64,000 nt of DNA from Actinokineospora enzanensis DSM 44649 (GCF_000374445.1 NZ_KB894430.1:51911-115910), one strand, 5' to 3'; positions 18,043 through 26,735 are shown, numbered from the stretch's first letter. Numbers and translations: made by a program. Notes: generated from the sequence alone by a model not told the origin.

Positions 18043-18654
18043 TCAGCGGATCGGCACGGCCTCGCCGGCGCGGTTGTCCCGGAACATCCGCAACGCGCGC
18101 GGCGGCGTCCCGTCGGCGCTGCCCATTCGCCGGGCCAGCTCGGCGTAGTCGCCTTCTTCCACGCGATCGGCACAGGAATCACACGAGAGCCATCCGATGT
18201 CCAGCGCGGCGCCGGCGAGCCGTTGTGGCGCCAGGCCGGCGAGCTGGGACGGCTGGACGGGGTAGATCCAGTTCGGGCGGTGCCGGGTGACCTCGCGGCG
18301 GCAGAAGTCGCAAGGATCCTCAGGCTCGGGTGCGGCGCCGCCGAAGGAGGTCAGGATGCTCGCGCAGTTGTTGAGTTCGCTGACGGCGGCCTGCACGTCC
18401 GCGACTTCCAACGGCTGGATGGCCAACCGGTCCCGCGCGGTCGCGGCGGCCATCGCCGCCGTGGCTTGGCCGGCGGCGACGGCGGCCTCCAGCAGCGGAC
18501 CGACCTCGTCCAGGTAACGCCGCGCGGCGGCGTCACGGATCTCGGTGGTGGTGGCGTTGAGCAGGTCCTGCGCGGCAGAACGCGCCAAGTCCCGCAGCCG
18601 CTGGCCGGCGTCGGTGCCGACGGCGTCATCGCCCCCAGTAGTCACAGAGGGCAT
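18043..18654 (-). CDS. hypothetical zinc-ribbon-like protein
   Basis: 203 aa from the ATG before PSVTTGG; the frame is open 20 codons further upstream. The first 110 residues are Ala-rich helices. The second half has paired cysteines CDFC and CDSC about 50 residues apart, a likely zinc ribbon. Convergent with the Nudix gene. Family unknown. Confidence 0.55.
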   Translation of the reverse strand: MPSVTTGGDDAVGTDAGQRLRDLARSAAQDLLNATTTEIRDAAARRYLDEVGPLLEAAVAAGQATAAMAAATARDRLAIQPLEVADVQAAVSELNNCASILTSFGGAAPEPEDPCDFCRREVTRHRPNWIYPVQPSQLAGLAPQRLAGAALDIGWLSCDSCADRVEEGDYAELARRMGSADGTPPRALRMFRDNRAGEAVPIR

Positions 18655-18927
18655 CGTAGGTGGTTGGCGGTGGTGCTCCGGCCACGCGTACCCGCCGACA
18701 AGGCGGTCCAGCAAAGGCTTCCACCGTTCGGGTCACCAACCTCCGGCGGGCCCCGTGATCTGTGCTGGCCACCTGGGTTGGTGGTGTTCGGGCCGGCGAA
18801 GGCGCCGGACCCGAACCTGTGCCGCGACGCAGCCCCGATCCACCGAATGCTGCCATCGCGACCCGCACGAGTCTAGATCATCACGCCTGGGCGAGATGCC
18901 CGATCCGGGCATTGCCCGGCAAGGCCC
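18655..18927. other. non-coding stretch with a strong hairpin
   Basis: No convincing gene. It contains a stem with arms GTTCGGG (18786-18792) and CCCGAAC (18810-18816) plus inner complementary CGGCG/CGCCG around AAGG. It lies downstream of tnpA and upstream of the zinc-ribbon gene, so a terminator for tnpA or a promoter leader is possible. There is no T-run. Confidence 0.4.
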
Positions 18928-21900
18928 TCATCGACTGGGGCGGCCACCAGCGGGCACCATCGGCGCCGTGGCTCCCACAGTCGGGAACAACGCACCGGGC
19001 AGCAGGTCCAGCCGGGTCACCGGTTGCTGCGCCGGTGGGGACAGGTCGAGCACCCAGTCGCCGAAGCGGCGGATGGTGTGGGTGATGTACGGCGAGATCG
19101 TCGCCAGGTCGTCAGGGTCGACCGGATGCCCGTCTGCGGCCAACGCGTTCGCGGCGGCGGTGATGTCGCACGCGTTCTGGTAGATCACACAATTCGCCAG
19201 CAGCTCATTGAATTTCACCACCTTCTCCTGGTACTCCGGGTCGTTGCGGCCGATCACCTCGCCACCGAACCGCAGCCACGTGGAGAACCCGTGGAACGCC
19301 TCGACCTTGTTGGTGATCGCGGTGATCTGCTCCCGCAACGCCGGGTCGGAAAGGTAGCGAAGAAGCGTGATCGTACGAATCACGCGCCCCAGTTCCCGGA
19401 ACGCCCGATACAGTCGGTTCTTGTGGGAGTTGTTGCGCAGCCGACGCAGCAGCGTCACCGACGACACCCGACCCTCCTTGATCGAGATGGCCGTGCGCAG
19501 CAGGTCCTTCCAGTGGGTTTCGATGATGCCCCAGTCGATCACGTTGTCGGCGAACAGCCCGTCGATGTGGGAGTAGTGGGCCTGCGTGTCGGGGCGGTAG
19601 AAGTTCAGGTCGTGCCAGTTGCGGATACGTGGGAGCAGGTCGAAACCTAACAGGGCGGCTAATCCGAAGACCGGTAGCGACTGGCCTTGGGTATCGGCGT
19701 GGATCGTGTCGGGCTTGATGTCGGAGTCATTCTTGAGTAGCCCGTCGATGATGTAGACGGCTTCCCACACGCCGCAGGGAATGAACCTGCTGAATAAGGC
19801 GATGTAGGTGTCGGAGATGTGCCGGTAGGCCAAACCGCCGTAGCCGCCGTAGCGGATGTGGGACTCGGCGAGGATGTTGTTGTCCCAGGTGTCGATCTGG
19901 GAGCCGTCGACCGCGACCGCGTGCCCGTCGCCCCACATGCCGGCCACGTCCAGCTTCGCGAACGCGTTGATCACGTCGGTGGACGCGGCGTCGATCTTGG
20001 GGCAGGTGGCGTGCTTGTTGGCCGCCAGCGACAGTTCGTGCACGCTGACGTCGTCGCGCATGTGCCGGGCCACCTGTGCCGGCCCGAGCAGCGTGCCGTT
20101 GGCGAAGACCATCAGCACGTAGCGCGCGATCGCCTGCTTGATCTTGGGGTCCGAGCCCGAGGCCGGTCCGAAGTGCCGGGGCCAGCCGACCAGGTGGGCG
20201 CTGCGCGCGAGGATGTCCAGCAGCCCGCGTTCGGGCAGCCGCTCGTGGATGGCCTCCTCCAACGCCACCGCCGAGGGTTGCCGGTCGGCGCCCTTGCGGC
20301 GGCGCAGCACCGGCCGGCCGTCCTCGAAGGACAGGTCGGTGTTGGCGGGGAACCCGGCGTCCACCTTCGTCGCGGTCGCGGCGAGCTTGTCCTTGTAGAA
20401 CGCCACCAACTCCGTGGCCTCGGTGGGGATGCCGGCCTGGCCGCAGAACTCGGCGACCTTGGGCTCGCACTCCTGCCAGGACATCAACTGGGCGTGCAGG
20501 TTGCCATAGGAGTCCGCGCCCACGACCGCGATGTCTCCCGAACGCAACTCGGCGGCCAAGTAGGAGAACACGCAGACTTCCAGGTGGCGGCGCACGAGAC
20601 GGCCGGGAAAGTTGTTCTCCCGCAGGATCTTGCGCCAGGACTCGCCGGCGAACGAGTCGACGTCGATGGTCAGCGTGATCTTCGACTTGGTCCCGCCAGG
20701 GGCGACCCGTTCGACGGTGATCTTCTCCGGGACGTGCTTGCCGACCCGGTTGCGACAGGCACGGACGAACTCCACCGCGTCCAGCACGCTGCGATCGGCG
20801 CTGGTGGCCTCCAACTCCACGGTGTCCAGCAGGGTGAACAACGCCGAGCGGTGGCTGGAGTAGAAACGCTCCAGCAGCGGCAGGTAGTTGTTGCCGTGGT
20901 GTGCGGACACCGCCTCGTGCGCGGCGGCCAACTCCTCCACGCCGCCGGCGTCGGCGAGGGTTTTGAGCACCGCGCGCCCGGCCCGCGCGGCCACCACGGC
21001 CGCCGAGGGCTTCCGCTGGGGCTTGACCGGTGCCACCCCGGTGGCGGGGTCGGGCAGCCCGAGGGCCTCCCGCACGTCCGACAGGACGTCGCCGAGCACC
21101 CCGAGCAACCGCTCGGACTCCGCGCGGTGCGCCTCGTGCAGCTCCTCGAGTAACTCGCGGCCCCTCTTGTGGATGGTGGCCATGCGCTTGCAGAACATGA
21201 TCGCCACCTCGTCCCGCGTCGAGGTGCGCGCCTCGTGGATCAGGCTGGCCAGCAGCGTCCACCGCTTCGGCTCGCCCATGTCGCGCAGGTCCCCGACATC
21301 GGTCACCCGTGCCTCGCCCGCGAAGTGCGCGATCTTGGTCGCGGGGATCCCGGCCAACCACTTCTCGGTCGGCCCCAACGAGTCCAGCTCGCTCAGGTGG
21401 GCCAGCCGCAGTTTGAACTTGCCCAGCGACGCGGCCTTGGCGGGGTCCTTGAGCCGGTCGAACCGGCTGCGCCGCGAGGTCGGGTCGACCACCAGCAGCT
21501 GGGTCAGCCCAGCCCGGTCCGGCCGGGCGATCAGGCCGTCGACCCTGGCGAACAGCGCGGTGTTGTGCTCGGCCCGGATCGAGGTGGCCATCTTGTCCAG
21601 AGTGGTGTAGCCGAGCAGCTCGCACCGTTCCCGGACCAGTTCCTCCAACGCCACGTTGATCAGGTCGGCGGGGTCGTCCTTGTTGGTGACCGCCTCGCGG
21701 ATCGCCACGTCGGCGACCTTGCGGGCGTGGCCGGCGTCGTAGGTCACCCCGAGGAAGTCCCGGACCAGACTCCGGTGCCACTTCGCGGTTCGCGTCGAGT
21801 CGTGCTCCAACACGACCTCGGCGTCCAGGTCGAGCAGGGCCCGCAGGTGCTCGGTGACCACCGCCGGCACGTCGGCGAGCTTGGGAAAGTGGCCGAGCCG

Positions 21901-22068
21901 CTGGTAGGTCTTCAACCATGCCACAAGGGCCAGCAGGTGCTGCGGCTTCGAGGTCTTGCCGCGTGCCCAGGTCAGTTCGGCGGTGGTCGGTGTGAACGCC
22001 TCCGATAACTCGCGGGCAGGCACCACTCGTTTGAACCGCGGGTACGCGGTCCGATCAATCGACGCCAA
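18928..22068 (-). CDS. tnpA: Tn3-family transposase
   Basis: 1046 aa, full length for the family. The N-terminal 600 residues match the DNA-binding region of Tn3 transposases (opening RFKRVVPARELSEAFTPT). The C-terminal DDE catalytic domain contains VDGSQIDTW (first Asp, about residue 718), HADTQGQSLPVFGLA (second Asp, about 788) and NKVEAFHGFSTWLRFGG (Glu, about 920). It reads inward from the right inverted repeat, with its start 131 bp from that repeat. No frameshift or stop is seen, so the enzyme should be functional. Confidence 0.95.
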   Translation of the reverse strand: MASIDRTAYPRFKRVVPARELSEAFTPTTAELTWARGKTSKPQHLLALVAWLKTYQRLGHFPKLADVPAVVTEHLRALLDLDAEVVLEHDSTRTAKWHRSLVRDFLGVTYDAGHARKVADVAIREAVTNKDDPADLINVALEELVRERCELLGYTTLDKMATSIRAEHNTALFARVDGLIARPDRAGLTQLLVVDPTSRRSRFDRLKDPAKAASLGKFKLRLAHLSELDSLGPTEKWLAGIPATKIAHFAGEARVTDVGDLRDMGEPKRWTLLASLIHEARTSTRDEVAIMFCKRMATIHKRGRELLEELHEAHRAESERLLGVLGDVLSDVREALGLPDPATGVAPVKPQRKPSAAVVAARAGRAVLKTLADAGGVEELAAAHEAVSAHHGNNYLPLLERFYSSHRSALFTLLDTVELEATSADRSVLDAVEFVRACRNRVGKHVPEKITVERVAPGGTKSKITLTIDVDSFAGESWRKILRENNFPGRLVRRHLEVCVFSYLAAELRSGDIAVVGADSYGNLHAQLMSWQECEPKVAEFCGQAGIPTEATELVAFYKDKLAATATKVDAGFPANTDLSFEDGRPVLRRRKGADRQPSAVALEEAIHERLPERGLLDILARSAHLVGWPRHFGPASGSDPKIKQAIARYVLMVFANGTLLGPAQVARHMRDDVSVHELSLAANKHATCPKIDAASTDVINAFAKLDVAGMWGDGHAVAVDGSQIDTWDNNILAESHIRYGGYGGLAYRHISDTYIALFSRFIPCGVWEAVYIIDGLLKNDSDIKPDTIHADTQGQSLPVFGLAALLGFDLLPRIRNWHDLNFYRPDTQAHYSHIDGLFADNVIDWGIIETHWKDLLRTAISIKEGRVSSVTLLRRLRNNSHKNRLYRAFRELGRVIRTITLLRYLSDPALREQITAITNKVEAFHGFSTWLRFGGEVIGRNDPEYQEKVVKFNELLANCVIYQNACDITAAANALAADGHPVDPDDLATISPYITHTIRRFGDWVLDLSPPAQQPVTRLDLLPGALFPTVGATAPMVPAGGRPSR

Positions 22069-22199
22069 CCCAGCACCCCAGAGACGATCACCATGACAGC
22101 CCGAACCCTATCCAGCACACGGTTTCCACCCCTGGCGGGCCGGTCGACCGGTGGTCAACATCTCCGCCCAGGCCAACGCTGCGCTGGGATCAGATGCGA

Positions 22200-22256
22200 C
22201 TGACCTGCGGGTTCAGGGGCTCATTGCCCCTTTCTCCCGTATCCCGGTCGGCCCCC
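22200..22256. repeat. right terminal inverted repeat (57 bp)
   Basis: The reverse complement begins GGGGGCCGACC and equals the left end except for one base. It is immediately followed by AGGATC, the second copy of the target duplication (22257-22262). Confidence 0.93.
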
Positions 22257-22268
22257 AGGATCGGTCAT
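22257..22268 (-). pseudogene. 5' end of the gene interrupted by the transposon
   Basis: On the minus strand this is ATG ACC GAT CCT, the first four codons of the gene whose remainder is at 7855-8121. GGGGAG lies seven bases upstream of the ATG. The frame now runs into the transposon end. Confidence 0.8.
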
Positions 22269-22336
22269 CGCTGTTCTCCCCAGGTCGAGTGGTCGATCAT
22301 CTGCGCGGTGATCGGCTCGATCGAAGTGCCGCCCAC
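22265..22336 (-). CDS. very small upstream gene, 23 aa
   Basis: A 23-residue reading frame starts at a GTG exactly seven bases after AAGGAGG, contains PITAQMIDHSTWGEQR, and its TGA overlaps the ATG of the interrupted gene (ATGA). This arrangement suggests a translated leader or small coupled protein. Too short to assign. Confidence 0.4.
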   Translation of the reverse strand: MGGTSIEPITAQMIDHSTWGEQR

Positions 22337-22482
22337 AGCCGTGCCTCCTTGCCGTTCGCCACGCCGTTGAGAACCTGCCAGACGTCGAATCGCGTGAGAA
22401 TCCGCCTCCTTCGGCGGCACGCACCAGCCGGACCCGCTGAGATGGTTGGAACCTCCACCATGCGACTCGAGGAGGCTGCCGA

Positions 22483-22761
22483 GTGACCAGCGGCGAGGAG
22501 AACTTGACCGAGGTCGTCCGCGTCATGGCGGACATGTTGCGGCGGGAAGGTCAAGGCGAACGGCTCGTGATCGAGCTCGGGCCGCACACCGCGTTGCTGC
22601 TGGCGGGCCAGTGCGTGGCGCGCGAGGACGTCGAGGTGCCCGTGTTGCCGCCGGCGGCGTTCGACGGCTTCCTGTCCGAGCTGCGCCGGGCGTTCGCTGG
22701 TGAGCCGGAAGTGCTTGCGCTGCTTCACCTTCGGGAAACGCCAGACGGGCGGAGCGTGTGA
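22483..22761 (+). CDS. small hypothetical protein
   Basis: 92 aa, started at a GTG with GAGGAGG ten bases upstream. The central segment LVIELGPHTALLLAGQ resembles the corresponding stretch of the gene broken by the transposon (VTVEMGPFSAMILVAA), so the two may be distant homologues in divergent orientation. Unknown role. It converges on the next gene, with a GCACCTG/CAGGTGC hairpin between them. Confidence 0.6.
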   Translation: MTSGEENLTEVVRVMADMLRREGQGERLVIELGPHTALLLAGQCVAREDVEVPVLPPAAFDGFLSELRRAFAGEPEVLALLHLRETPDGRSV

Positions 22762-22785
22762 CGGGCGGGTAGCACCTGGCCGCGA

Positions 22786-23928
22786 TCAGGTGCCGTTGCG
22801 CGCGAAGTACGGCGGGCGGGGTTCCGACCGCTCGCGGGACGTCCCGTCGGCCGGTGGCTGGGCGCCCTCGGCGGCGATCACGCGCCGGGCGAGGTGGAGG
22901 AACTGGTCGCGGGCGCCGCGGTCGGCCCGGCCGGTGCCGCCGAGCAGCATGTCGGCGAAGGTGACCGCGCCCCAGCTCGCGGCGACGCCGTGGCGCGCGA
23001 GGTACAGGCCGACCGAGCGGATCTCGTGCCGGTTTTGCGTGTCGAGCCAGGTGTAGGCCAGCAGGCTCCACAACCAGCGGGCCAGGGCGGCGGTGTCGAG
23101 CTGGGCGACCGCTTTCGCCTCGATCAGCGTGCTGCCGACGAGCAGGTCGGCCTCTGCCCAGTGCGGCACGATCACCGGCCGGGCAGCGCCGAGGGGGCCG
23201 GGCTCGCGGAGTGGCCGGCCGGGGGTGTCGCCGCGCCAGTCGCGCAGGGTCTTGCTTGTGTGCAGTAGGCGTGCCAGGCCGACCAGGTCGGCGAGCGCGG
23301 TCTCGGGTACACAGCGCCGGAGGTCCTCGGGCGTGTGGCCGGGCTGGTCCAGCACCGCGGCGAGGGCAGCGGGGAACCGGTTGCGTGAGCCGGTTTCCCA
23401 CGCGGCCAGGATCCAGCAGGACCGGGCGATCCCCGTCTCGGCGCCGCGGGTGCCGAGCGTGCCGGTCGGGGCGTGCTCCAGCAGGTACGCGCCGGTGCGG
23501 CGAACGAACTCCTCGAGCGCGGCTTCGTACTCCGGTGCGGCTTCGCCGTCGACCCGGCTAGCGTCGAGCCAGCCACGGCTGCCCGCGCGGAACGGGGACC
23601 ACCGGTTGTCCGGGGTGCCGCCGGGCGCGGGGAATGCCTGCTGGACCCGGTCGGCCCAGTCCCGGCTGGCCAGGCGGGCGCGGACGGCGCCGAGCAGGGC
23701 GGTGGCGGGCGCGCTGCCGTCGACGAGGAACCCGAGCCGGAGCCGGAACGCGGCGGCCACGGTCCGCCAGTGGTCTTCCGGGATCCGGCCGTCCGGCGTG
23801 AGCGGCGCGGGGTTTCCGGCCGCCGCGAGCCGGCGGCGGACGTCGGCGATCAGGTTGTCGGTCCCCGGCAGGTTGGCCTCGCACCACCGGCCGAGCTCGC
23901 CGCGGTGGAGTTGGGTGGTCAGGGACAC
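22786..23928 (-). CDS. hypothetical protein with a PD-(D/E)XK-like segment
   Basis: 380 aa from a GTG. Around residues 265-285 it reads WAEADLLVGSTLIEAKAV: a lone Asp, a short beta strand and E-A-K. That is the spacing of PD-(D/E)XK nucleases, and it is followed by helices containing TWLDTQNRHEIRSVGLYLARHG. The pattern suggests a nuclease-like fold acting on DNA, but no family is certain. The N-terminal half is helical. Possibly co-transcribed after the membrane protein gene located 24 bp upstream. Confidence 0.6.
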   Translation of the reverse strand: MSLTTQLHRGELGRWCEANLPGTDNLIADVRRRLAAAGNPAPLTPDGRIPEDHWRTVAAAFRLRLGFLVDGSAPATALLGAVRARLASRDWADRVQQAFPAPGGTPDNRWSPFRAGSRGWLDASRVDGEAAPEYEAALEEFVRRTGAYLLEHAPTGTLGTRGAETGIARSCWILAAWETGSRNRFPAALAAVLDQPGHTPEDLRRCVPETALADLVGLARLLHTSKTLRDWRGDTPGRPLREPGPLGAARPVIVPHWAEADLLVGSTLIEAKAVAQLDTAALARWLWSLLAYTWLDTQNRHEIRSVGLYLARHGVAASWGAVTFADMLLGGTGRADRGARDQFLHLARRVIAAEGAQPPADGTSRERSEPRPPYFARNGT

Positions 23929-23952
23929 GGCCGCATTGTCCCTCGGGATGCG

Positions 23953-24726
23953 CTACCGCAGCGTCAGCGTGTGCCAGGTGTCGTCGCCGTGGCACTCGAT
24001 GATCTGTCCGTTCAACAGCCTCACCCGGACACCGGGGTAGCGGCGGTGGTTCAGCGGGAGCCCACCGACCTGGACGACCCGCGTGGCTCGATCGTGCGGT
24101 CCGGCGCCCGGCCGCACTGGGACCCAGTTGCCCGGCCGGAGCGCCGAGGCCGTCGTCGAGGTGCTGGCGACGACGCGGGCGACCGGGTATCGGCGGCGGC
24201 TGGTGGACTCGCCGATCAGGCCGCCGACCAGCGCGAAGACGATCGTGGCGAGGAGGACACCGCCGACGTCGTGCAGGACGGCGCCGGCGAGGGTGCCTCC
24301 TGCGAGGAAGCCGAGCACCAGGCCCGCGAGGCCGAGCCCGGTCATCGAGATGCCGCTGTGCTGGGCGGCCACGCTGAGGCGGACGGTGCCGTCGCCGCGG
24401 TCGCCGGGCATGTCGGGTGGCATCTGCACCTGCTCGGTGTGGTCCTCGACCGGTGCGACGGGTAGGTGTTCGCTGCCCAGGGCCACGACCACCTGGTCGT
24501 TGGTGATCGGCTGGGTCTCGGAGCAGGTCGGGCACTGCCAGCGGATCCCGTCAGGAGCTCCGGGGTTGTTGTGGGCGACCATCAGGCCGTGTCCGGGCTG
24601 GCGGCACAACATGCGGTCGCCGTCCGGGACGTCCGGGCGGCGGTTCCACTCGTTGAGCGCGCCCACGGTCGTCGCGGCCGGTGCTGTGTCCGGTACGCGG
24701 TGTTGTTGTTCGTCCATCGTGGACAT
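23953..24726 (-). CDS. membrane protein with zinc-binding N-terminus
   Basis: 257 aa. ATG with GGGGGG four bases upstream. Residues 40-70 hold Cys/His pairs (LCRQPGH and CPTC) suggesting a zinc knuckle. A long hydrophobic Gly/Ala/Leu-rich region with probably two helices spans about 130-172. The last 80 residues are a cytoplasmic beta-rich domain. Function unknown. Confidence 0.6.
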   Translation of the reverse strand: MSTMDEQQHRVPDTAPAATTVGALNEWNRRPDVPDGDRMLCRQPGHGLMVAHNNPGAPDGIRWQCPTCSETQPITNDQVVVALGSEHLPVAPVEDHTEQVQMPPDMPGDRGDGTVRLSVAAQHSGISMTGLGLAGLVLGFLAGGTLAGAVLHDVGGVLLATIVFALVGGLIGESTSRRRYPVARVVASTSTTASALRPGNWVPVRPGAGPHDRATRVVQVGGLPLNHRRYPGVRVRLLNGQIIECHGDDTWHTLTLR

Positions 24727-24795
24727 TCGTCCCCCCTGCCCCCTGGTCTGACCTCGGTCTTCACGCTACGTCGTGGGCCAGGGTGAGGCGAGCGG

Positions 24796-25047
24796 CTACA
24801 GCTCGCGCAGGCCCTTCAGGACCCGCTCCAGGAATTCGAGAGGCTGCGGTTCCCACGTCGCGCGCTCCTCCTGCGGGACGCTCGCGAAACGCGCGGCCTG
24901 CTCGTCGAGGTCCACCTCTGGCCACTCCGGGTCCGGCTTGGCGTCGCGGATCAGGGCGTCGAGGAAGTCCTCCCTCGACATGATCATCGACATGGCCGGG
25001 TCCGTCGGGCGCCGGGGGTCGTGCTCGGGACGGCTCTCGCCTGTCAT
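24796..25047 (-). CDS. small acidic hypothetical protein
   Basis: 83 aa, acidic, with a Pro/Arg-rich first 20 residues. An internal ATG (before SMIMSRED) could be the true start. No family. Same strand as the membrane protein gene 70 bp downstream. Confidence 0.45.
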   Translation of the reverse strand: MTGESRPEHDPRRPTDPAMSMIMSREDFLDALIRDAKPDPEWPEVDLDEQAARFASVPQEERATWEPQPLEFLERVLKGLREL

Positions 25048-25310
25048 CCGGAGTGCGGGCGTAACCAGTCGAGGACGTCGCGGCGGTGGAGCCGGGTGAT
25101 CACCGGCCGGACCTTTGGCCTCATCGGCATTTCGCCCCCAGTTGTCCAGTGTGGCTTGACGATCGCCGCGTTTCCGCTGTTCAGAGGGGTGACGGATTGG
25201 GCCGATCGGTCGACTTTTTCACTTCACCTTAAGTTTAAAGGCTACCGTAAGGCAACTGTTCGGTAGTGATTCCTTGACCGCTCAGCAGCGGGATCGGGGG
25301 GCCAGTCCTC
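25048..25310. promoter_or_regulatory. AT-rich upstream region of the sigma factor gene
   Basis: This 263-bp gap includes an AT-rich island (about 25213-25260) unusual for this DNA, with CCTTAAGTTTAAAGG and an inverted CTACCG (25242-25247) / CGGTAG (25261-25266). It probably holds the promoter and an operator for the sigma gene starting at 25311. No gene seen. Confidence 0.45.
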
Positions 25311-26108
25311 ATGAACGACGTAGCCGCGGCCAGCAATGTGGTGCCGTTTCGCCGCCCTGCCGACGTGGGTCCCGACCACGACCAGGGCCCCTCCGATGCG
25401 GAACTGATCACCCAGGTCCGAGGGGGCGACCTGGCCGCCTACGGAACGCTCTACGAGCGGCACGTCGGTGCGGCGTACAACCTCGCGCGGCAATTCAGCC
25501 GGTCGAACATGGAGGCCGACGACCTCGTGGGGGAGGCCTTCGCGAAGGTGCTCGACACCCTGTACGGCAACAAGGGCCCGGACTCCGCCTTCCGCGCCTA
25601 CCTGCTCACCACGTTGCGGCACACCGCCTACGACAAGACCCGCAGGGACAAGCGCCTCGACCTCAACGAGGACATGTCCGACCTCGGCGGCGCGGCCGGC
25701 GAGGCGCTGACCGTGCCGTTCTCCGACACCGCCATCGCCGGACTCGAGCGCTCGCTCGCCGCGAAGGCCTTCGCCCGCCTACCCGAACGCTGGCAGGCCG
25801 TGCTGTGGCACACCGAGATCGAGCAGCAGCGCCCCGCCGAGGTCGCGCCGATCCTGGGTTTGACCGCCAACGGTGTCTCCGCGCTCGCCTACCGCGCCCG
25901 CGAAGGCCTCCGCCAGGCCTACCTGCAGGTCCATCTGCGGGAGAGCACCGCCGAACGCTGCCGTGCGACCACCGACCGGCTTGGTGCGCGGACCCGCGAC
26001 GGGTTGTCCAAGCGGGAGACGTCGCAGGTAGACGACCACCTCGACGAGTGCGAGAAGTGCCGCGTCCACCTTCGCGAACTCGGTGAGCTCAACAGCGCGC
26101 TGGCCTGA
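25311..26108 (+). CDS. ECF-type RNA polymerase sigma factor with C-terminal zinc-finger-like tail
   Basis: 265 aa. Region 2 is visible (YGTLYERHVGAAYNLARQF, then EADDLVGEAFAKVL) and region 4 has the helix-turn-helix (LPERWQAVLWHTEIE, PAEVAPILGLTANGVSALAYRAREGLR). The last 60 residues contain HLDECEKCRVHL, the His-x3-Cys-x2-Cys motif of zinc-finger anti-sigma domains, so a regulator-like domain is fused to the sigma factor. No separate anti-sigma gene is adjacent. Targets unknown. Confidence 0.88.
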   Translation: MNDVAAASNVVPFRRPADVGPDHDQGPSDAELITQVRGGDLAAYGTLYERHVGAAYNLARQFSRSNMEADDLVGEAFAKVLDTLYGNKGPDSAFRAYLLTTLRHTAYDKTRRDKRLDLNEDMSDLGGAAGEALTVPFSDTAIAGLERSLAAKAFARLPERWQAVLWHTEIEQQRPAEVAPILGLTANGVSALAYRAREGLRQAYLQVHLRESTAERCRATTDRLGARTRDGLSKRETSQVDDHLDECEKCRVHLRELGELNSALA

Positions 26109-26143
26109 TCGGGTTCCCAGCCGTTGCGCGGAACATGCCCGCT

Positions 26144-26160
26144 GTCCAGCCGGGCTGGAC
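26144..26160. repeat. dispersed palindrome, copy 1
   Basis: GTCCAGCC-G-GGCTGGAC, a perfect 17-bp palindrome between two convergent genes. Similar palindromes lie at 29200, 38940 and 59263. Here it may form a terminator stem. Confidence 0.6.
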
Positions 26161-26162
26161 GA

Positions 26163-26735
26163 TCAGCGGTGTCGATCAGCGGACCGCACGCGGGCGCGGA
26201 CGTCGGCCAGCGCGAAGCCGATGAGGTTGAGCCCTGGCCATCGATCCGGCTGGTCGAGCCGTGGATCGTCGGCGGCCAGGCCGATGCCCCAGATCGTGTC
26301 CGCCGGGCTGGCCTCGACCAGCACCTGGTCGCCGGTCCCGGCCAGGAACTCACCCAGGCGCGGGTGCTGGGAGAACTTGGCGGTGTTGCCGGTCACGACG
26401 ACCTCGTACCGATGCTCTGCCCAGCGCGTTCTGTCGAAGTCGCGGACCTGACGCCCGTGCTCCTTGGCCCGCCCAGGTTCGGCCGCGGCCAGGATCCGCG
26501 TCGCCGTCGCGGTGTCCCCGAACAGCTCGGCCTTGCGCCACATCATGTAGTGCTCGGCGGTCGCGAAGGTGGTGCCGTCGATCTCGAAGGCGGCGGGCCA
26601 CCACTGGCTGAGGCAGCTCGCGCCGAGCGAGCCGTCCGCAGTCGGCTCGGGCCGCCAGAACGGCAGGTAGGCGAATCGGCGGCCCTGGTCCAGGGCGTGA
26701 ATCAGCTCGTCGACGCTGCGCGGGTGTTCGGACAC
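26163..26735 (-). CDS. NADAR-family protein (YbiA-like N-glycosidase)
   Basis: 190 aa. Diagnostic features are SQWWPAAFEIDG followed by TAEHYMMWRKAELFGD and, near the end, ADTIWGIGLAADDP. In this family (YbiA/RibX and NADAR proteins) such motifs form a pocket that cleaves N-glycosidic bonds of riboflavin intermediates or removes ADP-ribose from DNA or nucleotides. No riboflavin genes are nearby. NADAR genes are often found in phage-defence and mobile contexts, so an ADP-ribose role is possible but unproven. Confidence 0.88.
   Translation of the reverse strand: MSEHPRSVDELIHALDQGRRFAYLPFWRPEPTADGSLGASCLSQWWPAAFEIDGTTFATAEHYMMWRKAELFGDTATATRILAAAEPGRAKEHGRQVRDFDRTRWAEHRYEVVVTGNTAKFSQHPRLGEFLAGTGDQVLVEASPADTIWGIGLAADDPRLDQPDRWPGLNLIGFALADVRARVRSADRHR

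Larger units (their letters stand above)
8128..22256. mobile_element. Tn3-family transposon, about 14.1 kb, apparently complete
   Basis: It is bounded by 57-bp inverted repeats that both begin GGGGGCCGACC at the outside, and flanked by AGGATC on both sides. It carries a Tn3-type transposase (18928-22068), a serine resolvase (11351-12397) beside a res-like palindrome and at least eleven passenger genes. The interrupted host gene can be rebuilt exactly, which confirms both ends. Passenger content is unusual for the family: nucleotide-metabolism enzymes and regulators rather than resistance genes. The long interval between resolvase and transposase suggests passengers were added between them. 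Confidence 0.93.

Noticed and set aside
19727..21919. 730-codon minus-strand frame inside tnpA
   Set aside because: An alternative frame of the Tn3 transposase on the same strand, with Arg/Pro/Gly-rich shadow composition.
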